Counted from the stretch's first letter, positions 15,303 to 24,878 are shown. The stretch is DNA of 64,000 bases from Janthinobacterium sp. TND4EL3 (GCF_900156175.1 NZ_FTMV01000019.1:1-64000); one strand, 5' to 3'. The notes: generated from the letters alone by a model not told the origin. A program made the numbers and translations.

Positions 15303-17780
15303 ATGCAGCTGACTCCCCCCGTCCTCTATCCCGCCGCGCGCGCCATTCGCCTGGCCGCCATCGCCATGGCCTGCGCCGCCCCCGCCGCCTTCCTCGCCGC
15401 GCCCGCGCTGGCCCAAGGCCAGGCCGCCGCCACCGCCCCACAAAGCTACGCCATCGCGGCCGGTCCGCTGGCCGCCGCCCTGAACGACTTCGCCGTCGCC
15501 GCCGGCGTCAGCCTGTCCACCGATCCCGCGCAGACGCGTGGCCTGCGCTCGCCCGGCGTGCGCGGCAGCCACAACGTGGCGCAGGGCTTTGCGCAGGTAC
15601 TGGCCGGCAGCGGCCTGGAAGCGGTGCAGCTGCCGAACGGCGCCTGGGTGCTGCGCCAGGCGGCTCCCTCCTCCGCGTCGGCGGTCGGCGTGGAAAAGAA
15701 CATGGCTCCCGTGGTCGTGAACGCCAGCATGGAGCGCGACCCCGTCAGTGAACACAGCAACTCGTATGCGGCGCGCGCCGTCACCGTCGGCAAGGGCGTG
15801 CAGACCCTGCGCGAGATTCCGCTATCGGTCAGCGTCGTCACGCGCCAGAAGATGGATGACCAGAACCTCAACACCATCGACGCCGTGCTGGCCAATACCA
15901 CCGGCATCACCATGTACGACAGCCCCATGGGCGGGCGCTATGTGTATGCGCGCGGCTTCATGGTCGACACCTACCAGTTCGACGGCGTCAACCGCGCCAT
16001 GTACTACCCGCAGGCGAACAGCTTCACCAGCAATACCGCCGTGCTGGACCGCGTGGAAATCGTGCGCGGCGCCACGGGCCTGCTGCAGGGCACGGGCTCG
16101 CCCGGCGCCGCCATCAACATGGTGCGCAAGCGCCCGCTGGCGGAAAAGCAGGTGCAGCTGGCGCTCGGCGCGGGCCGCTGGAACGACGTGCGCGGCGAAG
16201 TGGACGTCACCGGTCCCCTGAACGAATCGGGCAGCATCCGCGGCCGCGCCGTGGCCGCGCATGAGCAGCGCGATTATTTCTATGACGTGGCCGACAGCCG
16301 CACGGACGTGCTGTACGGCGTGCTGGAATTCGAGCTGGCGCCGGGCAGCAAGCTGACGACGGGCGCCAGCCATGAAAAACTGAAATCGACGCCGTTTTTC
16401 TCCGGCATGCCCCGTTACCGCGATGGCAGCGACCCGAAACTGCCCCGCGAAACCTTCCTCGGCGCCGACTGGAACCGCTGGAACAGCCGCCAGACGGCCG
16501 TCTTCGCCGAATTCGAGCACCGCTTCGACGCCGACTGGTCGCTGAAAGCCAGCGCCAACTACACGCGCGAGCGGCATGACGTGAAATACATGTTCAGCCA
16601 GGGCGCGATCGACCCCGCCACCCTGGCGGGCATGATGATGTACGGCGGCGTGTTCGACTACGGCAGCACCAACAAGGGCCTCGACCTGTCGCTCGACGGC
16701 AAATTCAACGCCTTCGGCCGCCGCCACGGCTTCAGCGCCGGCATCAGCACCAACCGGCTGGAAAGCGACAGCGATTTCAGCCTGGCCCTGCTGAAGCAAG
16801 CGAACAATCCGCTGCAGCCGAATCACGGCGTGGCCGAGCCGAGCGACGCCTGGTTCCGCGAGAACAGCTACCGGGGCGATCCCAGCGTCACAAAAATGAC
16901 GCAGACGGGCGCCTACGGCGTGGCCCGCTTCAGCGTCAGCGATCCGCTCACCGTGGTGGCGGGCGCGCGCGTGTCGAACTACAAATGGAGCAGCGTGTAC
17001 CGCGACACGGGCGAGGTGTACATCGACCCGTATCGCGAAAACGGCGTCGTCACGCCGTATGGCGGCGTGATCTACGCATTCGACAAGCGCTGGTCCGGCT
17101 ACGCCAGCGTTTCCGACATCTTCCAGCCGCAAAACCAGCGCACGGCCGAAGGCGCCCTGCTCGACCCGCTCAAGGGCCGCAACCTGGAAGCGGGCGTCAA
17201 GGGTGAACTGTTCGACGGCAAGGTGAATGCCTCGCTGGCGCTGTTCCGCATCGAGCAGCGCAACCGCGCCGAGCTCGACCTGGTCAATACCTGCTCGTCC
17301 GGCACGGAGTGCTATTTCTCGACGGGCAAGGTACGCAGCGAGGGCGTCGATGCGGAAATCAGCGGCGAAGTGGCGCCGGGCTGGCAGCTGTTCGCCGGCT
17401 ACACCCTGAACAATTTCAAATACCTGGAGCAGACGTCGAATGCGGGCGTGATGTTCGCCAGCACCTACTCGCCGCGCCACATGCTGCGCGCGTGGAGCGA
17501 CTACCGCCTGCCCGGCGCCTTGCAGCAGTGGAGCGTGGGCGGCGGCGTGAACTTCCAGACGGAGAGCTCGCGCGTGACGCGTGACGTGACCGTGGCGCAG
17601 GGTGCGTATGCCTTGTGGAGCGCGCGCGCCGCCTGGCAGATCGACCGCAACTGGACGGCGTCGCTGTCCGTGACGAATTTGCTCGACAAGCGCTACTACC
17701 AGACGGTGGGCGCGCCGGCGTGGGGCAATTTCTATGGCGAACCGCGCAAGGCGCAGCTGACCTTGCGCGCGCGCTACTAA
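15303..17780 (+). CDS. TonB-dependent siderophore receptor with STN signalling domain
   Basis: This 825-aa outer-membrane receptor has a long signal sequence ending about residue 40 (APALAQGQ). The periplasmic STN domain (about 48-118, SYAIAAGPLAAALNDFAVAAG) contacts FecR. The plug (about 155-275) includes LREIPLSVSVVTRQKMDDQ and VEIVRGATGLLQGTGSPGA, and a 22-strand barrel ends in Phe/Tyr-type (RARY). The barrel resembles FhuE/FpvA-type ferric hydroxamate receptors (FFGV-like NFYGEPR near the end). The exact siderophore is unknown. Together with the sigma factor and FecR it forms one regulated uptake unit. Confidence 0.9.
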   Translation: MQLTPPVLYPAARAIRLAAIAMACAAPAAFLAAPALAQGQAAATAPQSYAIAAGPLAAALNDFAVAAGVSLSTDPAQTRGLRSPGVRGSHNVAQGFAQVLAGSGLEAVQLPNGAWVLRQAAPSSASAVGVEKNMAPVVVNASMERDPVSEHSNSYAARAVTVGKGVQTLREIPLSVSVVTRQKMDDQNLNTIDAVLANTTGITMYDSPMGGRYVYARGFMVDTYQFDGVNRAMYYPQANSFTSNTAVLDRVEIVRGATGLLQGTGSPGAAINMVRKRPLAEKQVQLALGAGRWNDVRGEVDVTGPLNESGSIRGRAVAAHEQRDYFYDVADSRTDVLYGVLEFELAPGSKLTTGASHEKLKSTPFFSGMPRYRDGSDPKLPRETFLGADWNRWNSRQTAVFAEFEHRFDADWSLKASANYTRERHDVKYMFSQGAIDPATLAGMMMYGGVFDYGSTNKGLDLSLDGKFNAFGRRHGFSAGISTNRLESDSDFSLALLKQANNPLQPNHGVAEPSDAWFRENSYRGDPSVTKMTQTGAYGVARFSVSDPLTVVAGARVSNYKWSSVYRDTGEVYIDPYRENGVVTPYGGVIYAFDKRWSGYASVSDIFQPQNQRTAEGALLDPLKGRNLEAGVKGELFDGKVNASLALFRIEQRNRAELDLVNTCSSGTECYFSTGKVRSEGVDAEISGEVAPGWQLFAGYTLNNFKYLEQTSNAGVMFASTYSPRHMLRAWSDYRLPGALQQWSVGGGVNFQTESSRVTRDVTVAQGAYALWSARAAWQIDRNWTASLSVTNLLDKRYYQTVGAPAWGNFYGEPRKAQLTLRARY

Positions 17781-17787
17781 GCGGGAC

Positions 17788-18675
17788 TCAGGTCGCCGGG
17801 CGCAGGGGCGCCTTCGGCAGCGGGATGAATTCCGTCTCGCCCGGCACCTGCCCCATGCGCTGGGCGCTCCAGTCGTCGGCCGCCTGCGCCAGGCGCTCCT
17901 TGCTCGACGAAACGAAATTCCAGAACAAATAGCGGTGGCCGTCCAGCGGCTCGCCGCCGATGACGACGAACTGCACCGGACCGCCGCCTGCCGTCACGAC
18001 AGGCACCTTACCCTCCTCCAGCAAGGCCATGGTGTGCGGCGCGAGCAGCACGCCATCGACCGATGCCTCCCCGCTGACCGGATAGATCGCCGCTTCCTGC
18101 GGCAAGCCCTCCAGCCGCAGCGCTTGCCCCGCCTGCAGCGCCACGTCCAGGTACAAGGTTTGCATATAGGTGCGCACGGGCGAGGTCCGGCCAAACGCCA
18201 TGCCGATCAACACTTTGACGACGGCGCCATCGAGCGCCACGACGGGAATGTCGGCCTGCGGCGTGTGCGTGAAGCTCGGCTCGTCCTCTTCGTGCGCCTT
18301 TGGCAGCGCGGCCCACAGCTGCAAGCCGTGCGTGCGGTGTGGCCGTCCCGCCAGGTCCTGCGGCGTGCGTTCCGAATGCACGATGCCGCGCCCGGCCGTC
18401 ATCCAGTTGATGGCGCCCGGTTCGATGCGCTGGCAGGAGCCGATGCTGTCGCGGTGGTCGATCGCGCCCTCGAACAGATAGGTGACGGTGGCCAGGCCGA
18501 TATGCGGATGGGGGCGCACGTCGTGGTTGGCGTCGGGCGCCACGTCGATGGGACCGAAATGGTCGAAGAAGATGAAGGGGCCGACGGCCTGTTTGACGGC
18601 GGAAGGCAGCAGGCGGCGCACGACAAAGCCGCCGCCCAGGTCCTTCTCGTGGCTTTTCAGGATGGCCGCGCTCAT
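17788..18675 (-). CDS. Pirin-family protein
   Basis: The 295-aa bicupin has RPHPHIGLATVTYLFEG (iron-binding His pair near 54-56) and GRGIVHSER (His and Glu near 100-103), the metal site of pirins. Bacterial pirins act as quercetinases or redox-sensitive regulators; which applies is not decidable here. Start overlaps the stop of the OsmC gene by 4 bases, so the two are co-translated and may act together in oxidative or electrophile stress. It is convergent with the siderophore receptor, with an 7-base gap. Confidence 0.88.
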   Translation of the reverse strand: MSAAILKSHEKDLGGGFVVRRLLPSAVKQAVGPFIFFDHFGPIDVAPDANHDVRPHPHIGLATVTYLFEGAIDHRDSIGSCQRIEPGAINWMTAGRGIVHSERTPQDLAGRPHRTHGLQLWAALPKAHEEDEPSFTHTPQADIPVVALDGAVVKVLIGMAFGRTSPVRTYMQTLYLDVALQAGQALRLEGLPQEAAIYPVSGEASVDGVLLAPHTMALLEEGKVPVVTAGGGPVQFVVIGGEPLDGHRYLFWNFVSSSKERLAQAADDWSAQRMGQVPGETEFIPLPKAPLRPAT

Positions 18676-19070
18676 GCCAGCACCGTCGTCACTTCAGTGG
18701 TGACCGCCGTCATCAGTTTGTGCAGCGGGCATTTGCCGGCCGCGGCCAGCAATTCCTGGCGCTGCGCATCCGTCAGCTCGCCCGTCAGGTGCAGCGTGGC
18801 AGCCAGGCGGTACACGCCCTTGCGCTCTTCGCTCGCATCGCGCTCGGTCGACACTTCCACGTGTACCAGGGGGATGCCCTTGTGCCTGGCGTACCAGACG
18901 ACGGTGAGCGCCTTGCAGGCCGACAGGGCCGCGTCATACAGGTCGTGCGGCGAGGGGCCGGAATCGCCGCCCCCTTCATCCACCGAGGCGTCGGCGGAAA
19001 TGATGTGGTCGCGCACGTGGACGATGTGGCGCATGGGTTGCGACTGGTCGCGGATGGCTTTGATGGTCAT
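18672..19070 (-). CDS. OsmC-family peroxiredoxin-like protein
   Basis: This 132-aa OsmC/Ohr-fold protein has two redox Cys in the expected places: LSACKALTVVWYA (about residue 52) and AGKCPLHKLM (about 117). They reduce organic hydroperoxides in this family. The N-terminal HIVHVRDHIISADAS and SPHDLYDAAL segments match the OsmC domain. It is the first gene of a pair with pirin (4-base overlap). A short AGGAACGCC site precedes ATG 19070. Confidence 0.87.
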   Translation of the reverse strand: MTIKAIRDQSQPMRHIVHVRDHIISADASVDEGGGDSGPSPHDLYDAALSACKALTVVWYARHKGIPLVHVEVSTERDASEERKGVYRLAATLHLTGELTDAQRQELLAAAGKCPLHKLMTAVTTEVTTVLA

Positions 19071-19147
19071 GGCGTTCCTTGGTGCGTTTGGAAAGCCACA
19101 ATTTACACCGTTTGCCCGCTTTGCGCAGCCGTCGCCCGGGCAGCTGC

Positions 19148-19867
19148 CTATTTGATACGGAACAAGGCGTCGACCGTCTGCGCCATTTTCAGGCTGGTCA
19201 CCATCAGCATGTCATCGGGGTTTTGCCGCTGGCGGCTGTTGGCGCGGTTGTAGCGGTCGGACGGCACCAGGCCCACCGCATTGCCCAGGTTTTTCAGCTG
19301 GTCCGACGAGATGCCGGCCACGGCGCCCACGCGCTTGCCGAAGCCGCGCGCCATGGAATCGGCCTTGCGCTGGGCATCCATGACGGCTTCGGCCATCAGT
19401 TCCTCCTCGATACGGATGCGCTGCGTGGCGCCGAAGGTGACGGCGAATGCATCGAGGTTGGGCATGGCCAGCAGCGGGCGCATGACGGCCGGCCACTTCG
19501 ACAGGTCGGCCACGTTGACATGCACGCTGGCCTTGATCAGGTACTGCGGGTTGGCGGGGTCCTGTTCGGCGCCCTTGCGGATTTCCTTGCGCACGTCGCG
19601 CACCTCGATGCCGGCGGCCGCTTCGGCCAGGCCCTGCTCCGCCAGCAGCGCCTTGATTTCCGTAATGCGCGTCTGCACGAGGGCAGTCGCCGCCTCGGGC
19701 GAGGGGTCGAAAACGCTGACGTCGAAATCGATTTCGCCCAGGTCCGGCGTGACGAAGCTGTAGGCAGTGCCCGTCGCGTGGATGAAGGGATAAGCAGGCA
19801 AGTCGCCGGCCAGGGCGCAGATGGGCAGGCAGGCGAACACGATGGACAGCAGGCGGCGTTTGAACAC
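19148..19867 (-). CDS. SIMPL-domain (DUF541) periplasmic protein
   Basis: The 239-aa exported protein has signal peptide FKRRLLSIVFACLPICALAG and a SIMPL/DUF541 domain (ATGTAYSFVTPDLGEIDFDV, then the helix with LMAEAVMDAQRKADSMARGFGKRVG). GTG 19867 has GGAG five bases before it and puts the signal peptide at the very start; ATG 19894 is an alternative. SIMPL proteins such as the BP26/Omp28 group are periplasmic oligomers of unclear role. It lies 62 bases after the kinase-FGE gene on the same strand, so it could be the last gene of that transcript. Confidence 0.82.
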   Translation of the reverse strand: MFKRRLLSIVFACLPICALAGDLPAYPFIHATGTAYSFVTPDLGEIDFDVSVFDPSPEAATALVQTRITEIKALLAEQGLAEAAAGIEVRDVRKEIRKGAEQDPANPQYLIKASVHVNVADLSKWPAVMRPLLAMPNLDAFAVTFGATQRIRIEEELMAEAVMDAQRKADSMARGFGKRVGAVAGISSDQLKNLGNAVGLVPSDRYNRANSRQRQNPDDMLMVTSLKMAQTVDALFRIK

Positions 19868-19929
19868 GGAGACTCCGGCACGGTTAAGGTGCATGAAGTA
19901 TCCGTCAAGATGGCGCATTTGACAATAAA

Positions 19930-22236
19930 TCAATCGAGCGTGCGCGCCACCCGGAATCCCACGATATCGTTCGACAGCACGGTGGAAAAGCCGTTGCGCA
20001 GCGCCGAGCGCAGGTAGCGCGGGTGGTACAGCCAGGAACCGCCGCGCAGGATGCGCCGGCTGCTGTCGCTGCCCTCTTCCCATGCGCTGCCGTCGACGGG
20101 GGCGCCTTCGTAGTTGTCGTGCACCACGTCCTGCACCCATTCCCACACATTGCCATGCATGTCGAACAGTCCCCAGGAATTCGGCGCGAAGGTGCCCAGC
20201 GGCGTAGTGCCGCCCCGGTACACGCCGCGCGGGCCGCCGTTGTACACGTACAGGCCGTCGTAGTTGGCTTGCTCGGTGCTGATCGTGTCGCCCACGTTGA
20301 AGGCCGTGCGCGTGCCGGCGCGGCAGGCGTACTCCCATTCCGCTTCGCTGGGCAGGCGGTACTTGCGCCCGGTACGCTCGCTCATCCACGCCAGGTACAG
20401 CTGCGCATCGTTCCAGCTCACCCCCACCACGGGGTGCTGCTCGTTCTGCACGAAACCGGGATTGTCCCAGTCCGTCTCGGAACCGCCCGCCCAGCCAGTC
20501 GCCTTGACGAAGGCGCGCCATTCGCCCACGCTGACGGGGTGGCGCGCCAGCGCGAACGGGCGCTCGATGCCGACCCAGTGCTGCGGCAGTTCGCGCTCGA
20601 GCCACGCCTGCTGCGAGCCGGCCTGGATGGCGGCCTTGTGCTCCGTCTCGTGCGCGCCCATCTGGAAGCGGCCGCTGGGAATGAGCACCAGTTCCGGCCC
20701 CTGGCCCGAGCCATCGAGGAAATCGTCGCGCAGAATGCCTTCGGCATTGGCCACCGGTTCCGCGTGTTCCTGCTCCGGCGCCGGCGCGGATGCCGGCGCG
20801 GGGACAGCGGCAGCGCGGCTGGCCTCTTCACGGCGCGCGCGCTCCTGCTCCGCGCGGTAGGCCGCTTCCGCCTTGGCGACAATGGCCTTGCGCTGCAGTT
20901 CCTGGTGTTCCTGCAGCGCCATTGCCGCATCGGCTTCGCGGCGCGCGCGCAACTGGCCCCGCAGCGCCTCCTTGCGCAGCTTGCGCGCCTCTTCCGCTTC
21001 GAAATGGCGCTGCGCCTCCTGTTCGCGGCGCAGCTTGTCCAGTCGCTGCTTTTCCAGCGCCGCCGCCTGGATTTCCGCCTTGCGGCGCTGGTCCAGCTCT
21101 TCCTGGCGCGCACGCGCCTCCTTGACCGCCGCCTCGCGGGCCTGTTCGGCCGCCAGCGCCGCCTGCTTTTGCTGCTGCGCCAGACGCGCCTGCTCCTGGC
21201 GCGCCAGTTCCGCCAGTTCCTCCGGCGATGGCCCGGCCGCCCGTTCCAGCCCTTCCAGCAAGGCTTGCACCGACTGCGGCCGCAGTTCCGCCGTCAGCGA
21301 AAACCCGTTCTGCAGCACCTGCCACTGCGGCGCGTTGAGCGCCTGCGGCTTCGAAGGCAGGTCGCTGGCGCTGCGCGCGTCGTCGAACGGCATGCGCCCT
21401 TCGAGCATCTGGTAAATCATCACGGCCACCGCGTACACGTCCAGGCGCGGGCTGGGCTGGCGCTGGTGCGTGCCCGCCTCGGGCGCGCGGTAACCCTGCG
21501 TGCCCGCGTTCGGCGTTTCCAGCCCCAGGCTGCTGCCCGCATTGCGCACGCGCGTGGCGATACCGTAGTCGAGCAGCTTGATGTCGCCCTTCGCCGTCAG
21601 GAAGACATTGCCCGGCTTGAGGTCGCGGTGCACCAGCTTGTGCTTCTCCCACGCATACGACAGCGCGTCGGCCACCGGCTGCAGCAGCTCCTGCACGGTC
21701 GGCAGGGGCAGCGCCCCCTGTCGCCCCAGATAATGCTCGAGGTCTTCGCCATCGAGGCATTCCATGATGATGAAATAGCTGGCCGTGGCCGGGTCCTGCG
21801 CCCACTCGTAGACGCGCACGATGTTTTCATGCGCCAGCTTGCGCGCCTGGGTCGCTTCCTCGATCAGCAGCTTGGCATGCGTGGCGCTTTGCGTCAGCTG
21901 CGGCGGCAGGATCTTCAGCGCCACCATTTCGCTGCTGCCCAGCTCCGCGTGCGTGGCCAGGTCGGTCGCTTGCCACACTTGCCCCATGCCGCCCGTGCCG
22001 ATCAGCCGTTCGAGCCGGTAGCGGCGGTTTTGCGGACCGATTTCCTGGCCCGTCATGAAGCCCAGCTCCGTGCCCTGGCGCGCGGGCGGCGGCGCGGGCG
22101 CGGGAGCGGCGCCCGGCGGCGCATACTCGGCGTCGAGGATGGCGTTCTTGCGGCGTTCAAATTCCTGCTCGCTGAGCAGCCCGTCGTCGTGGAGGGCGCG
22201 CAGTTCCCGCAGTTTTTCTCGTGCTTTTTGCATCAT
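19930..22236 (-). CDS. SHOCT - Ser/Thr kinase - coiled coil - FGE/SUMF1 fusion protein
   Basis: A 768-aa multidomain protein. A SHOCT-like segment (residues 5-35, LRALHDDGLLSEQEFERRK) opens it. A eukaryotic-type kinase (about 73-345) has G-loop IGTGGMGQV, Lys108 (ALKIL), HRDLKPGN at 203-210, DYG at 223-225 and APE at 251-253, so it is probably active. A charged Ala/Glu/Arg/Gln coiled coil (about 370-555) follows. The C-terminal FGE-sulfatase/SUMF1 domain (about 575-765) has LIPSGRFQMGAHE, YRLPSEAEWEYACRAG, GNVWEWVQD and LRGGSW. SUMF1-type folds can be enzymes or ligand-binding modules. No membrane helix is seen. It starts 19 bases after the stop of the SPFH-like gene, an operon. Double ATG at 22236/22233, weak ribosome site, so coupling is likely. 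Confidence 0.85.
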   Translation of the reverse strand: MMQKAREKLRELRALHDDGLLSEQEFERRKNAILDAEYAPPGAAPAPAPPPARQGTELGFMTGQEIGPQNRRYRLERLIGTGGMGQVWQATDLATHAELGSSEMVALKILPPQLTQSATHAKLLIEEATQARKLAHENIVRVYEWAQDPATASYFIIMECLDGEDLEHYLGRQGALPLPTVQELLQPVADALSYAWEKHKLVHRDLKPGNVFLTAKGDIKLLDYGIATRVRNAGSSLGLETPNAGTQGYRAPEAGTHQRQPSPRLDVYAVAVMIYQMLEGRMPFDDARSASDLPSKPQALNAPQWQVLQNGFSLTAELRPQSVQALLEGLERAAGPSPEELAELARQEQARLAQQQKQAALAAEQAREAAVKEARARQEELDQRRKAEIQAAALEKQRLDKLRREQEAQRHFEAEEARKLRKEALRGQLRARREADAAMALQEHQELQRKAIVAKAEAAYRAEQERARREEASRAAAVPAPASAPAPEQEHAEPVANAEGILRDDFLDGSGQGPELVLIPSGRFQMGAHETEHKAAIQAGSQQAWLERELPQHWVGIERPFALARHPVSVGEWRAFVKATGWAGGSETDWDNPGFVQNEQHPVVGVSWNDAQLYLAWMSERTGRKYRLPSEAEWEYACRAGTRTAFNVGDTISTEQANYDGLYVYNGGPRGVYRGGTTPLGTFAPNSWGLFDMHGNVWEWVQDVVHDNYEGAPVDGSAWEEGSDSSRRILRGGSWLYHPRYLRSALRNGFSTVLSNDIVGFRVARTLD

Positions 22237-22255
22237 CTGGGGTGAAACGCTTCCA

Positions 22256-24568
22256 TCAAGGCTGCAGGGCGACGCCGCAGGCGGCGCAGAATTTATCTTC
22301 CGGGTGGCCGGCGCGCAGCGCATGGCCGTTCTTGCAGCGCGCCGGCGCGGCAGCAGCCACCGGCTGCAGCGCCTGCGCCACGGCCACGCCCAGCTGCGCC
22401 TGCGCCGACAGGCCGTGCGCATGCGCCGCATTTTGCAAGTTGATCAGGTCGAGCTGCTGGCGCCGTTCGCGCTCCGCCTGGCCTTCCAGGTAGCTGCGCT
22501 CCTGCGCCGCGCTGTCCTGCGCCATGCGCAGCGCCTCCATCGGCGCGACGCTGTTCTCGGCCGCCGCCAGCGCGGCCAGCGCATGGATCTGCTCGGCGCT
22601 CATGCCCGCCTGCAGCTGCACCTTCAGCACCTGCGCCAGCGCGGCCGCGTTCTGCCCGGCGGCCATGGCCACCTTGCCCGTGTCGCTCAGGGAGCCGATT
22701 TTCTCGATGCGGTCGATGTCGATGCGCGCCAGTTCGGCCGCATGCGCCTGCTGCGCCAGCAAGGCTTCGTATTCGCCCTTCCAGCGCGCGTAATCGCTTT
22801 CGCGCTGCTGCGCCATGGCCAGCAAGTCGCGCTGCCATTGCGCCTCCTGTTCCAGCTGGCGCAGCTGCTGGCGCTGTTCCTCGATGGCCAGGGCGTCGAG
22901 CTGCGCCAGCTGCGCTTGCTGCTGCAGCTGGCGCGCATGCACGCCGTCGGCCTCGATGGTGCGCAGCAGCTTTTCCTGCTGCGCGATGGCGTCCTCGCGC
23001 GCGCCGCCGCGCCGCAGCGCCGCCACTTTTTCCGCGATTTCCGCCGCCTGCACCTGCGCCGCCTCGTCCTTGTGCGCCTCGGCGCGCAGCAGTTCGCGCT
23101 GGCGCGCCAGCTGCATCTGGTCTTCCCACTCCTGCACCCGCTCGGCCTCGCGCTTGCGCGCCGCGTTGGCCAGCATCAGTCCCTGCCAGGCCGCCTGGTG
23201 CTGCTCCGCCTCCAGCTGCGCCTCGCGCTGGGCCGCGTCCGCCTCCGCCTGGCGCAGGCGCGCCAGCTGAGTGCGGCGGCTCGTCTCGTCGTCGATCAGC
23301 AGCGCGCTCTCTACCTGCTGCGCGATCGACTGCAAGTGGACCTGATGCGTAAAACGCTGCTGCGCCAGCTGGATCTGCTCGCGCCCGTGCAGCTGCGACA
23401 ATTCCAGCTCGCTGCGCATCTTGATGGCGGCCAGCGCCCGCACGTGCTCCCAGCTGGCCGCTTCCTCTGCCCGCTGCGCCCCCTTCTGCGCCAGTTCCTG
23501 TTCCAGCTCGCCCAGCGCCAGCGCGGCGCCATGGTCGAGCGCCTGGCGCCGCGATTTCGCTTCCAGGATGCGGCCATACAGGTCGATCTGGCGTCCGCGG
23601 AGCGCCTGCAGGCGCTCCGCTTCCTGGTGGCCCAGCTCGGCCTTTTCCACCGTCGCGTCCTGCCGCAGTTCGGCGCGGCGGTGCGCATGGCGGGCCGCCA
23701 GCTCCTCGCGGCGGATGCGCTGCCACTCTTCCTCGTCATACAGCTGGTCGAGCTGCTTCATGCGCTCCAGGCTGTGCTGTTCCAGTTCCTGCGCCGGCAA
23801 GCCGCCCAGCCACAGGGTGCCGATGGCGGCATCGCCGTTGCCGTCGCGCTTGTCGTGGCGCAAACTCAGCGTTTCCACGCGCGCCACGGCCAGGCCGGAT
23901 GGCGCCAGGCGCTGCGTCAGGGCCGATTGCAGGCGTTCGTTCAATTCGGGGCGCAAATCGGCATTCGCGTCCATCTCGCGCAGCGCGCGGCTGCCGATGA
24001 ATTCCAGCGCGATCTGGCGCACGGACGGCAGCAGCAAGGCGTGCAGGTGGGCGCGCGTGACGGCGCCCGGCGCGCGCATGAACTGGCGCGCGAACGCATC
24101 GGGCTGGCCCAGCGCGATATCGACGCGCAACGAGGCGGCGACCTCCAGCCGCTCCGTGCTGGCCAGGCCGGGAACATCGAATTCCAGGCTGACGGCATCG
24201 GCGCGCGCGATCAGCACCTCGGCCGGGCGCGCCGGCAGCAGCGCGGGCAGCCGCGCAAAGAAGGCGGCGCTGTCGTAGTCGCCAGCCGGTATCAAGGTGA
24301 AAGCGTCCGATTGCACGATCCAGGCACGCGACTCGGCCGGCACCCGCAGGCGGCGCGCCGCGCTGCCGAACAGCGAGGACAGCTCGCGCACGCCGAAGAA
24401 CAGGGCCAACTGTTCGTCAGCCAGGCGCCACTGGTTGGCGTGCAGCACCGCGTCGCTGTCAGGCGCCCCCAGCGACAGGCCGCATTGCGCGCAGTAGCCG
24501 GCGGCAGCGCCGTTCCTGTGCTCGCAACGGGGGCAGCGGGCGCCGCCAAAACCAAACAATTGGAACAT
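22256..24568 (-). CDS. Zinc-ribbon, SPFH-like, long coiled-coil protein
   Basis: A 770-aa soluble protein. The N-terminal zinc ribbon uses Cys12, Cys15, Cys26 and Cys29 (CPRC...CAQC). An SPFH/band-7-like region (about residues 75-235) follows, with a beta-rich part and LLLPSVRQIALEFIGSRALREMD leading to LAPSGLAVARVETLSL. A helical coiled coil of about 430 residues rich in Glu, Gln, Arg and Ala comes next, and the C-terminus carries a second zinc ribbon (RCKNGHAL...FCAACGVAL). The SPFH call is by pattern, not by search. ATG 24568 has AGGAG seven bases upstream, which rejects a longer frame from 24688. It heads the transcript with the kinase-FGE gene. Role unknown; SPFH proteins form scaffolds. 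Confidence 0.75.
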   Translation of the reverse strand: MFQLFGFGGARCPRCEHRNGAAAGYCAQCGLSLGAPDSDAVLHANQWRLADEQLALFFGVRELSSLFGSAARRLRVPAESRAWIVQSDAFTLIPAGDYDSAAFFARLPALLPARPAEVLIARADAVSLEFDVPGLASTERLEVAASLRVDIALGQPDAFARQFMRAPGAVTRAHLHALLLPSVRQIALEFIGSRALREMDANADLRPELNERLQSALTQRLAPSGLAVARVETLSLRHDKRDGNGDAAIGTLWLGGLPAQELEQHSLERMKQLDQLYDEEEWQRIRREELAARHAHRRAELRQDATVEKAELGHQEAERLQALRGRQIDLYGRILEAKSRRQALDHGAALALGELEQELAQKGAQRAEEAASWEHVRALAAIKMRSELELSQLHGREQIQLAQQRFTHQVHLQSIAQQVESALLIDDETSRRTQLARLRQAEADAAQREAQLEAEQHQAAWQGLMLANAARKREAERVQEWEDQMQLARQRELLRAEAHKDEAAQVQAAEIAEKVAALRRGGAREDAIAQQEKLLRTIEADGVHARQLQQQAQLAQLDALAIEEQRQQLRQLEQEAQWQRDLLAMAQQRESDYARWKGEYEALLAQQAHAAELARIDIDRIEKIGSLSDTGKVAMAAGQNAAALAQVLKVQLQAGMSAEQIHALAALAAAENSVAPMEALRMAQDSAAQERSYLEGQAERERRQQLDLINLQNAAHAHGLSAQAQLGVAVAQALQPVAAAAPARCKNGHALRAGHPEDKFCAACGVALQP

Positions 24569-24878
24569 GTGTGACTCCTGATGAGAATGATTGCGCGCGC
24601 TGGCTACCGTAGCGATTCTAGCAGGAGCGCCGGCGGCGCACGCCACACCGCGCAGTCTCAAATAATGCCATGTGGCAATTGCATTCATATGCCCGGATAC
24701 AGGGCTATTTAGGCCTCAATTCCAGCCGTCGGCCAGCCATCCACCCCCGCCGGCGTTTCAGCGCCGTTTTTTTGCAGGCCATCCCGCCAAAACCACGGCT
24801 GGTCGCATGCGCATGGCGGGCAGGCGCGCGCTTGGCTACAGTGCATGCATACCCACCCGCCACCCGAAAGGAATCATC
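24569..24878. other. 310-base divergent intergenic region with an orphan terminator
   Basis: It separates the leftward SPFH-like gene from a rightward small exported protein, so both promoters should lie here; no strong -35/-10 pair is evident. On the plus strand CGGCG (24752-24756) pairs with CGCCG (24763-24767) and is followed by seven T residues (24768-24774), a good intrinsic terminator with no annotated plus-strand gene before it. Confidence 0.5.

Noticed and set aside
15822..17480. 552-codon minus-strand frame
   Set aside because: Antisense to the TonB receptor; low-complexity Ala/Arg/His product, no ribosome site.
17935..19155. 406-codon plus-strand frame
   Set aside because: Covers pirin and OsmC on the other strand; no protein-like features.
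20023..22245. 740-codon plus-strand frame
   Set aside because: Exact shadow of the kinase-FGE gene. The composition is Arg/Leu/His-rich with no known motif.
22055..24574. 839-codon plus-strand frame
   Set aside because: Shadow of the zinc-ribbon coiled-coil gene, whose zinc ribbons and coiled coil are recognisable.
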